Below, piece after piece: positions 55,010 through 64,000 of a stretch of DNA of 64,000 nucleotides. The notes below the pieces were generated by a model. It was not told the origin of the DNA and did not search any database. It was given only the letters and a program-made list of their open reading frames with translations. The translations under genes were made by a program, and so were the position numbers. Numbering within the stretch: the first letter of the stretch is position 1; each line of letters begins with the position of its first letter. The stretch is from the NCBI GenBank assembly GCA_943735955.1, contig OX030958.1:8557626-8621625 (forward strand). Direction: 5' to 3'. This DNA is from Piscicola geometra. Taxonomy: Eukaryota; Annelida; Clitellata; Hirudinida; Piscicolidae.

Positions 55010-58000
55010 ATGAGCAAGCAGTCGTCTGCTCAGAACAGAGCCTTGAAGGTGACTTACGAGATGATCAAAAACGCCTCAGACGCTAGTGTCAGCAGAATGA
55101 ACTTGGAGGCGTTTGAGAATGACTCCAATGCAGATCCTCATAACCAGTCTAACACAGACATCTTTGAAGCAGGAAGGCAAGTTCATGCCAGATTTGAGAA
55201 CCGACTCTGGGAGACCTCGAGTTCCAATTCTAATTTCAGCTTTCAAAGTAAGTGTATGCGCTATGAAGATCAATGAATAGTTTATTATTGACTGAAAACA
55301 ATTAAAACTGATTATTTGGAATTAAAAAACTCGATCTGCTGTTCTTCACACACAGTCCTTCAAAGCGACCAGCCATGCAGCAACTGCCTCAAGATGACCG
55401 CTGTCTACCTCAGAACTCATCTCAGAGTGATTTTCTTCATCTTTCTCATTCTCGTCACCATCGTTCTTGTCGCTGCATCTCTTGCTCTGAGCCCCAAGAA
55501 TCCGGTAATTGTTATGGGAATTCTGGAGAAAATAGTTATGATAATTGTTTTCTTCATTGAACAAATAATTAATGTATTTATAAAAATATTAAACTTAATA
55601 TAGCCAGAACCAGACCAAGAGAAAACGATAGAGAAAGTTCTACAGACTCTGAATGTCTCTGACAGCGAAACAAACACTTCGAACGCATGCAGTCACCAGC
55701 TCTGCAGGGTGAAAGCCAACAGCCTGTTCAGCAGTCTTAACATTTTCGTCAACCCATGTGATAACTTCTCCAAGTTTGCCTGCGACAACTACCACGCCTA
55801 CTTGCCAGAAACCCCCAACGATTCTCTGGCCAGCGATGACTGGACCCCTCTCACCAGACTCGCCAAGTGGGCCACTGTGCAACTCAGGAGGGTCAGTTTG
55901 AACACATAAAATAAGGAAGTACGCATTTAGGGGGTATTTTTAGTTACTAATTTTAGAGAAAACTAGGGGGTAGGGAAATCACCTTGGAGTAAACATCCTG
56001 CTATTCTTTCTCGAAGATGCTCGAGGACACGAACGATATACGCAAGTTGAACGTCTCTGCAATCAGCAAGGCGGCAGACTTTTACGAGATTTGCAAAAGG
56101 AACTTCGAGCTTCAATCCAACGTCAACATGAACCTCAAGCAGAATTTCAAACAAGTCTCACATTTACTTTTCACAAATACCTTTTTAAACCTTATCAATT
56201 CGAATATCTGATGAAGAAGTAACATTTAACAAAAAAATTTTCAATCTGAATGTTAAATTACTTCAAAGTTCTTCACAACACTGGTTGACTGGCCTCTCAC
56301 GCAGCCACTTACCTCCAACAACAGCCGTTTGTCTAAATGGTCTCTCGAGAAAGTAAGTGCAAAACACTTTTTTGCCCAACTTTAGATTTTAAAGTTTAAT
56401 ATAAAACTTTGACTCTTTAAAAATGGATCTTGCTTCATGTACGTTTGTCGAAACAGGCGATGAGTGGACTGATACTGAACGGAGTGAACCCATTTCTTGA
56501 AGTTGGCATTGTGTACTCTAAGGAACTCAAAAGCAACATCATCTCTGTGAGTAAGCCTGAAAAACCTTCGCTTTATAACAATTTTTCTCCTCGGTTATAC
56601 TTAGCAAGGCTGACAAAGCGTCAGTTATATTAGTTAAATTCAGCAAAGACCAATATCCCTGTTACTTGATGATTAATAAACTTATTATACTGAAATGATT
56701 TTGTTCGGTTTCTTTAAAAATACTTTCATATAAGAGCGACTACCAAATCATTTCTTTCATAATTGTTCTCAGTTAGGCGAAGGAGCGTTGAGATACAGAG
56801 GCACGAGAAAACAAATGAGAGACATGTACCGTTTCAACCAAAGTACTTACGTCAAAGAAGTGGAGAAGGCTGTCCTGTTACTGGGAGGGGATTCTGGAGA
56901 CCTGGAGTGGGCGAAAGAGATGTGGCTATTGGAGAAAAAACTCTTCGAGGTTTATGCACTTTTCTGGAACCTCCAGCATTGCAATTGTTGTAATTGTCAT
57001 TCTTGTGAGCATTGAATACATGTTTAAGATTCCAAAACGTGTTTCTCAGATTAGTTACAACTCGTCCTACGACTCTCCTGTTCATGAAAATGAAGCCATT
57101 ATATCTATTGATAAACTACAAAGAATGTACGGAGATGAGGTAACATCTCGCTTACAATTGTTTCTATAATAGATTAACCTAATAACTTCATAAATTTTCT
57201 TTTCAGTTTGACTTCAAAGTTTTGTTTTCGATTATTTTTGGCAAAAATTACAGTTCTTCAGAAAATATTTTACTCAAAAACGTTCATTATTTCTATAATT
57301 TACCAACCGTTCTTGCTCAGACGTCAGAAAGGTGAGTTTACATGAATTATTTCATTTTAATTTAATTCCAGAATCTTCGATTTGCTCCATTATCGAGGCA
57401 TCTATAACTCACGTAGAAGTCAAGCTAATCTAGTGGGGTGGCTTTTTCTGCTGAAGATTGCAGAGTTCCTTCCTCGAGAGTTTTCCAGTTACCTGCCCAG
57501 GGTGGCCGCAGACATTACAGAGGCGACAGAAAGCTGTCTGCAAGCCACCATTAGCGTCTTTCCAGCCTCCACTGGAACTCTGTACGCCTTCAAGAAAGCC
57601 ATCAGCGAAGAAGATGCTGCACAGGTTGTATATTTTGAAGCTGTTTGGATGTAATTACATTGAAGAAATCGATTTTATATAAGATTTATTATTATTATTA
57701 CTAGTTATTTTTTAAACTCGAAGTTATAATCAATTTCCTTAAAAGATCGGAGAAGTGTTCAAGGATGTGGTTGAGGCTTTGGTTTCCTTTGTGGAAGATC
57801 AAAAAGAGCTTAAAAGTAGAGACGAGATGGTGAGGAGGTTGAGAGCATTGGAGCTGGAAATCGTTAGAAAAGAAAATACCATCGATTCGAATGCTCTCAA
57901 CAAAAAGTATCAGTCAGTCAGTGAAGTTTCCCTAATTGTTTAACTTATTTTCAACTATATGAGAATAAAATTTATTTGAAACTGTTTCATTTTTATTGAT

Positions 58001-59530
58001 TTTCATTTCGTTCCTTGCAGGTAGTTCTGATGTCATCTGCCATTGAAAACTATTTAGTCCTCAAGTTCAAGCTAAGTGTTTCTCTTTTCTCGGAACTTGA
58101 CAAGAACCTCGACCTTAATAAGTGAAAATATTTTTTTTGGAAAAAATCTACATTTGTAAAATAATTTAATAGTCACTTTTATTTTACAAAATCTTTATTG
58201 CGAAACATATTATCTTTATTATCAATCAATCAATCAATCACTAATAATTTGTATAGCGCCCTTTACTAAGCGAACAAAAGCGCTTATTATGAAGCGATCC
58301 TCCATCAGAATCAGCCCCTTAGATTCAACGGTTGTGTTCAACGAAAGAACTTCGAAGATACAGGTGCCATTGGCGCTACTGCAGAGTCCCCTCTATCAGT
58401 CCATTTACCCCAGGTTCGAGAGGGTTAATAAATTAGTACGCGTGCTTACATTTTTGATCGGGTTTAGTTTACATTTTAAATACAAAATCCAATTTCTAGA
58501 TTAATATTTTATCACTTAACTGTATTATTCAAATTTGATTGACCAATACTATCGTTTTGCGTACAGGTTTTTGATCTACAGCTCCTTGGGTTCGATCTTG
58601 AGTCACCATGTGGCTCACTCACTGCCTGAACTAGGTACGATAAGTGAGAATGCTTTTAAAAGAAGAAAATATACATAAACAAAACTCATTTATATTTTAC
58701 AAACTTTTTATTAACTTATCCTTTGAGATGAACTGTTGGTGAAAGAGTGTCTAGAAAAGCAACACAAGCAACGTAGTGCCTTAGAGATTGAGGTGTTGTA
58801 TGTACTTTAAACTACAGTCCCCCGGCAAACTATAACGCTTTAAAACAAAATGATTCTTGAAAGTATTTAATAGTGAAAATGATAAACTAAATTGATTTCA
58901 AGCTGAAGACTCGAATTGCTGAACGTGCACAGAACGGCGAGAGGTTCGTGGTGATGGAGTTGCTAGCGGACAGCATCGGTCTGAGGTCTGCATACCACGC
59001 CTACAAAAGGTGGCACAAAGTCAAAGGCAGTTCCGAAAGTGACCTGCCGAACAAAAGCTTCAGCATGGAACAACTCCTCTTCATCAACTATGCACAGGTT
59101 TGTGCTTGTTTAAGTTCAAGAGTTATACCAGGGTTTATTTTTTATGATCTCTTAGATTCACTCTATAAATCAATTAAAAATAGGTTTTAAATTTGTTTTC
59201 TCAGACGTGGTGCCGAAACAAGCAGCCTGACGATTGGATGGAACTCGGTCGCAACTACGACTTCCACCAGCCGTCCAGGCACCGGTCAGTCATTGTCTCT
59301 GATATCTCACTAGTTGTTTTGATGTGATTTTAAGAAAATTCTTTCCTCAAAAAATACTCTAATAGCGTTTTCAGAGTTTAGTTCCTATCTTCGAACTACA
59401 AGTTATGCGTAACTTTCGCAAACATTACCGTTATCACACTCTTTATTTCAGAGTTAACAACGCTTTGAGAAACATGCCAGAGTTTTCCAAAGCATTCAAC
59501 TGCCCTCTTCAGCCTTCATGTCCATTGTAA
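55010..59530 (+). CDS. M13 (neprilysin/ECE) family type II membrane protein, predicted catalytically inactive
   Basis: M13 enzymes are cell-surface zinc endopeptidases that cut peptide hormones. 18 exons, 831 aa: 55010-55247, 55356-55504, 55604-55891, 56017-56154, 56269-56352, 56457-56546, 56773-56949, 57050-57139, 57207-57331, 57372-57624, 57746-57916, 58021-58121, 58309-58413, 58567-58634, 58728-58792, 58903-59097, 59205-59284, 59452-59530. The cytosolic N-terminus is ~95 aa, then one membrane segment (VIFFIFLILVTIVLVAASLA), the ectodomain start CSHQLC...NPCDNFSKFACDNY, and M13-like LMSSAIENYL and FSKAFNC. The zinc helix HEXXH is HHVAH (H683, H687; Glu replaced by His684). The third ligand and its partner remain in MELLADSIGL (E733, D737). 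The substrate-binding NAYY/NAFY motif is replaced by TVVF, the loop between zinc motifs is shortened, and the terminal CxxW is absent. Intron 9 is only 40 bp. Family membership is firm; inactivity is inferred. Confidence 0.88.
58222..58296. repeat. Second copy of the TTGTATAGCGCCC motif
   Basis: (ATCA)n is followed by ATTTGTATAGCGCCCTTTACTAAG and AAAAGCGCTTATTATGAAGCG. It shares TTGTATAGCGCCC and AAGCGCTT spaced about 20 bp apart with the element at 22272. It lies immediately before an M13-gene acceptor (58308). Confidence 0.4.
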
Positions 59531-59535
59531 ACATT

Positions 59536-59640
59536 AACATCATCTTCATCGTCATCTTCATCGTCATCATCATCGTCATCATCATCGTCATCTTCATCGT
59601 CATCATCATCGTCATCTTCATCGTCATCTTCTTCGTCCTT
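59536..59640. repeat. CATCTTCATCGT array in the M13-gene 3' UTR
   Basis: About eight units of ATCGTCATC(A/T)TC begin six bases after the stop codon. Confidence 0.85.
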
Positions 59641-60404
59641 GCATAATCAAAAGTTTTGAATTTTTCGACTAATTTCTCATTTATTGTAAACAATAATTAA
59701 TTGATATATTCGTACATCTAAAATTATCACTTGGCTTTTTAGTTTTACGAGCATTTCTGCTGAGTTCTCATGAAAGATTCGTGTTCGCGCAAAATCTATT
59801 GGTTTTTTTTGACTCACCATTAAAATATTTTTACATTTTTAAATAACTTTCGGTTTTCACCATTTTATGAAACCCATTTTTCTCAGTCGTTTATGAGATT
59901 TTAAATGCATTTGCTTGTATTCAATTGACTTCAAAGCGTAGAAACACACAAAAGAAAGAGCAAAGTTGCAAAAGCTGAATGGTGGTCTGGAGGTTGTTTC
60001 TAGTGAAGAAGCCATCTATTCGTCAATCATGCAAGCAATCTTAAGTTTTAATGGAATGAAAAAAAGTGGTTTAAAGTATATAAAATGCATCAAACACGTT
60101 GAGAATTATTTATCCTGGAACATGTGATGACTAAACACGAAGAGCAAGAGTACAGCTGCATATTCTAGTTTGAGACAGTAAAAGCAAGAAGCGAATTTTC
60201 AAGTAAAACTCAAATATGTCTAACAAGCAGTTCTGCGTTTCGCTAGCTGTAAAATAGATTTGAGACTTTAAAGCATCTTGATTGAGATATAAATCATTTA
60301 AAGTTAATTTAATTATAATTTTAAAATATTTATTTATGTAAACTTAGGTATTTACAGTAAAAATATTAGCATCTCAGTGAATACTCTAAATTACAGATGT
60401 GAAA

Positions 60405-60416
60405 AATAAATTTATT
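60405..60416. terminator. Palindromic poly(A) signal between convergent genes
   Basis: AATAAATTTATT is a perfect 12-bp palindrome giving AATAAA on each strand. It lies 875 bases past the M13-like stop and 227 bases past the DDAH stop. A second plus-strand AATAAA follows at 60442. Confidence 0.5.
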
Positions 60417-60642
60417 AAAGTGGAAAAACGCATACAAGAAAAATAAACGTTATTATCAGTTGACTCCCAAAAGATAATTAGAAACTTTCGGTAGTTGCTC
60501 CAAGCCACTGAGAGCTTGGCTGCTCACTAAACTATTCGTCGGTAACTTCCTAGAATCCGCAGATTTCTCACTCTTCTTTCCACAATTCAAAATTACTGAC
60601 ACTTCATTAACATCCCTGCCAATCACACCTAGCACCTCTCCT

Positions 60643-62114
60643 TCACTGCACACTGGTGGGAATCTTCTTTGGATGTCTCACTCTGTTGACGAGAAGAGTG
60701 CAACTGCTCAGGTGACCTGACCTCTTCAGAGGTTCTTCCATCAGAATCGACACGCGAGAGTAGTCAATCTTGTTTAGGTAAACCTGGTTGGTGTTGTTGC
60801 AATTGCTTTATCAACGATGGTTTAGAACTAAGTTTATTCTAAAATAAATTAGATTGAAATTTTGTTCCAATAAAAAATGTAAAAACTAATTTTGAGTTCT
60901 TTTACAGCACATTCCCACAGCAGCACTCACTGCAGCTCCATTGGGAATCTGCTCTTGACCGAGGTGCAGGAGGGTTCTGTTCGCGTAGATGACGTTGGCA
61001 GCTTCATCTTCGCCCACTGTGATGTACTTGTAGCCCACTGCTCCCGAGTTGCGTATGTCCTGTCGTGGTAGGCGGACGTTTGAGGTTGGTTATTTGAGTG
61101 ATGGGTTTAAAAAATAATCTAACCAATTTAATTGAATTTTTGAATAATATTTTAAATTTTTACATTAAAAAAATCTTTTTATTTAAAAATGTAAAAAATA
61201 TGAAACTTCATTAAAGGGTTCATAAAGAGGTGAAGCATGCAAACGTGAGGGAGATAAAACCCTACAGAAAAAGTCTTCTGAGCGGCCTCACTGCTGCCCA
61301 CCACCATGATCTCAGGACCCGCCATCCCAATGCAGTCTCGCAAGTGCACGCATGGGTCGTTCACCTTCACTACCGTCGTTGGATATTCAGGAAATGCCTT
61401 AGCAACCATCTGAGCCCCCAACACGTTGGAACGTTTAGATATACCCACGAAGATCTCTCTGCCTGAATTTAAGTTTTCGATACTGTTGATTCATAAGATT
61501 TGTTGATCCATTAACTCTTAGAAATGGGTTGGAAGGTTCCACGTACCCGTCCACAGCACATCTCCGCCTTCGATGAGCGCTTTTTCTGACTCAACTTCGA
61601 CGATCTTCAGACCCAGCTCCTTCCTCAAGACTTGTCGCACCACCGCCAACTTTCAAGAAATTAAGAAATAAAACGCCAGTATATTTGTAAGTTCATTTTA
61701 CAATTCTATACTCAAAGATAAGAATAAAAAATTTATCAAACGTTGTTCAAAATTTTTAATATTTTTTTTTCCATTTTAAGAATTAACTAGTTTTACCTCT
61801 CCCTGCCTGCTGGGTTTGTCTTTGAAGTTGGGTGGATTGCATATGAGGGCTGTTCCATTGATAACGACAGCAACATCTCCCACAAAGATTCCATCTGGGT
61901 GCTTGTCGTCTGACGGAAGTTCAATCACGTCCAATCCGATCCTACGCAGAGCCTCCACCAGGTCTTCGTGCTCCTTTCGCGCCTTTTCTATGTTTATCGC
62001 TTGGCCTTCCTTCAGCGGGAATGTGGAATGGTCGACGAAAGTGCTGGCGATCCTGGAGACGATAGCGAAGTTGTACTTGAAACAGTCAGCACTCGACGAC
62101 ACTGTCAGTGCCAT
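60643..62114 (-). CDS. DDAH: Dimethylarginine dimethylaminohydrolase
   Basis: Cytosolic enzyme that hydrolyses asymmetric dimethylarginine to citrulline and dimethylamine, relieving inhibition of nitric oxide synthase. Five exons: 62114-61797, 61649-61547, 61462-61266, 61059-60931 and 60783-60643; 295 aa (human DDAH1 285), phase closed. Pentein-fold landmarks: substrate loop LPSDDKHPDGIFVGD, EGGDVLWTGREIFVG, SKRSN, catalytic His180 in CVHLRDCIGMAGPEI, GSSEAAQ, and catalytic Cys277 in GHLSSCTLLVNRV. All expected catalytic positions are present, so the enzyme should be active. The C-terminal extension after LLVN is slightly longer than in mammals. Confidence 0.95.
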
Positions 62115-62793
62115 GCTTCAAGACTGACCACCAGTGTCACAGTGGATATATTTATTTTAAATATATTTAAAATGTTTAATAGTCAAGTATAATCTCGGCT
62201 CAAACGTTTATTTCTAATAGGACACTTGCGTAAGAGATTTTTCGTGTCGCATTCATTAACATAATCGAAAGAGCTCACTGCAACAGCATTCCCTTGTTAC
62301 CTTCCATCACTAGGGAATGTTAGTCGTTTCAGTTTTGATTTATATATCCTATTTATTTATTTTAAATTTCTATTATATGAATAGATAAGCTAGGTATTAT
62401 ATTCAATTTTTCTAAACTATATTATTTTTTTAGCGTTATCAGTCACGATTGGCAAGCATTAGTTTTGGCTAGCCAAAATAATATTATTGCTGGATTATCT
62501 GTTTTTTTAACAGAAATTCATCATTAAAATACTTTTAAAAACTATTTTCAAATAAACTTTTTTATAACAATCTTCTTGGTTTAAAATAATCATATAACTA
62601 TAGAAATCAGCAGCTTATACAAAACTTGTGTATATAAACTAATGAAGTGCTATGAATTATTATAAGAGCAGAATTCACTTTTAACAATTAGAATTCTTTT
62701 AAATAGACAGTCCAGTATAATCACTTTTACAAAGACTTTTATGTTATTTTATATCATCTAAAAGTCATAAAACCTTTTATATGTTTTTTCAAG
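62115..62793. promoter_or_regulatory. Divergent promoter interval, DDAH / UBE3B
   Basis: AT-rich interval between the DDAH start and the first recognised UBE3B exon. The UBE3B start-codon exon was not identified and probably lies here; the first visible exon begins in phase 1 after an acceptor. Confidence 0.4.
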
Positions 62794-63861
62794 CTTGTCC
62801 CAATCTCGATGAAAAATCCAAGATTATTGATTCAGCTAAAATGGCCAGGGAGGAGAGAGCAGTGGACAGGAAGAGAGAGATGTCAGCAATAAAGATTCAA
62901 GTTAGTGTTTTATATGTTAAGAAGGGTTATTAGAGTTTTAATGTAAAGAAAATATGTATTCGAATGACTTTTTACTCTTTACATATTTAAAGAAGCACGA
63001 ATAGCTTCTAGTAATCAAATATCACATTTTGGACAGGCTTTGATTAGAAAATATTTAGCAAGATGCAAATTCTGCAGACTAGTAAGGTGCGATAATATCT
63101 TTTCCATTAAATAAAAATATTGTGCATCATTAGTTTTAATAAAAAATATATAATCTATTTTATTTGTGTACACATTTCAGGAACGAAGTAGATGCATTCC
63201 TTCAAATTCCAGAAGATCTCGATTTGGAATACAAAATTGTTTTGAAACCAGGTGAAGCTAGGATTACTTGCGATCAATAGTAATGATTTTATTAGAGCCT
63301 ATCTATCAATCATCTATTACTAATATTTTTATAATAATATTATTATTTATTATTTTTTTAATCATTATTAATTTTCAGCTCAGGATCTCTACCATGTTAT
63401 TAAGAAATTCCTGATGGTCTTCAAGCAAGATGAGGATAGACTGGTGCTGCATCAGAACTATCAATTCAAAATATCAGCTATTGCCAACAAATTATTTTAT
63501 ACCTAAATATCAAAAATTACAAAACATCTGTGTCATACATTTTGCGACCTCCAAACACCACCAGAGGTTTGAGTACATATGCAGGTACATCATGCTGGGC
63601 ATGGCTTCCGAAGTGATGGGCAAGGTGTGTCTGCTTACATACAATTCGAAAATAATCATCAAGAATTCACTGTAGTACTATTTGTGTTATGATTATTATT
63701 ATTATTATTATTATTATACTGAATTAACCTCAATTCACTCGCATGAATTCATGCAGACAGTGTACGCCTCAGTGGTGGTCTCGAAGGAGCTGACACTCCT
63801 GTGGATCGACCAAGTCAAAAGTCTCCTAGCCATCTGTCTCCAGTACTACCTCGTTCTCAAG
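62794..63861 (+). CDS. UBE3B: UBE3B-like IQ-motif HECT E3 ubiquitin ligase, N-terminal exons (partial)
   Basis: HECT-type ubiquitin ligase with an N-terminal calmodulin-binding IQ motif. Six exons: 62794-62900, 63037-63086, 63181-63251, 63379-63443, 63565-63624 and 63757-63861, all in phase. The order matches the UBE3B N-terminus: KMAREERAVDRKREMSAIKI, IQ motif IKIQALIRKYLARCKF, EVDAFLQ, KFLMVFKQDEDRLRFEYICR, then SKELTLLWIDQVKSLLAICL. The start codon is upstream and unseen, and the HECT domain lies beyond the right edge. UBE3C shares an IQ motif, but the SKDLTLLWI-type segment fits UBE3B better. Confidence 0.85.
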
Positions 63862-63866
63862 GTGGT

Positions 63867-64000
<134 letters not shown>

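Noticed and set aside
57907..57916. Donor GTATCA at 57907 in the M13 gene
   Set aside because: It would place TAG in frame at the start of the next exon; the GTCAGT donor nine bases further keeps the frame and the conserved YQSVVLMSS join.
58291..58308. Start of M13 exon 13 at the ATGAAGCG near 58290
   Set aside because: That boundary breaks phase with the preceding exon; the CATCAG acceptor at 58308 restores it and aligns with the family.

Overview
The window is animal nuclear DNA. Every recognisable gene is broken into many short exons with GT-AG (occasionally GC-AG) junctions, intergenic DNA is AT-rich, and introns are crowded with simple repeats and minisatellites. The gene set (phospholipase C-gamma with split PH, SH2-SH2-SH3; phosphorylase kinase beta; a Shaw-type Kv channel; DDAH; UBE3B) is bilaterian. 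The compact intron-rich genes and a multi-Kazal inhibitor would fit a lophotrochozoan such as an annelid or leech, but nothing seen here proves the phylum.

Layout, left to right: 5' end of mitochondrial alanyl-tRNA synthetase (-, cut by the left edge); head-to-head with it an IWR1/SLC7A6OS-like gene (+); convergent with that, a complete 34-exon phosphorylase kinase beta gene (-, 3.3-17.8 kb); then, in the same orientation, a complete 40-exon phospholipase C-gamma gene (-, 19.3-33.1 kb); a 6.8 kb AT-rich gap with a large (GT)n block; a five-exon Shaw/Kv3-type potassium channel (+, 40.0-49.4 kb) whose third intron holds an intronless four-domain Kazal inhibitor gene on the opposite strand; a tRNA-derived SINE-like element; a three-exon gene for an unrecognised 690-residue secreted protein with a ten-cysteine tail (-, 50.7-53.2 kb); an 18-exon M13 (neprilysin/ECE) family membrane protein (+, 55.0-59.5 kb) that has lost the catalytic glutamate; a complete five-exon DDAH gene (-); and the first recognised exons of a UBE3B-type IQ/HECT ubiquitin ligase (+, cut by the right edge).

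I rebuilt exon chains by hand. Reading phase closes across every junction for PHKB (1108 aa), PLCG (1280 aa), the Kv channel (674 aa), the M13-like protein (831 aa), the secreted protein (690 aa), DDAH (295 aa) and the IWR1-like protein (270 aa). Start codons and a few terminal exons remain predictions without transcript data.

The most unusual signals are: (1) the M13 protein with HEXXH changed to HHVAH although all zinc ligands are kept; (2) a PHKB intron in which a 23-bp minisatellite carries about a dozen copies of the real 5' splice site; (3) two other PHKB introns that are almost entirely regular arrays (68 x 33 bp and 58 x 20 bp, with no net length change); (4) a general habit of tandem repeats starting within a few bases of the 5' splice site; (5) palindromic AATAAA/TTTATT sites between convergent genes; (6) the nested Kazal gene with hydrophobic P1 residues in all four domains.
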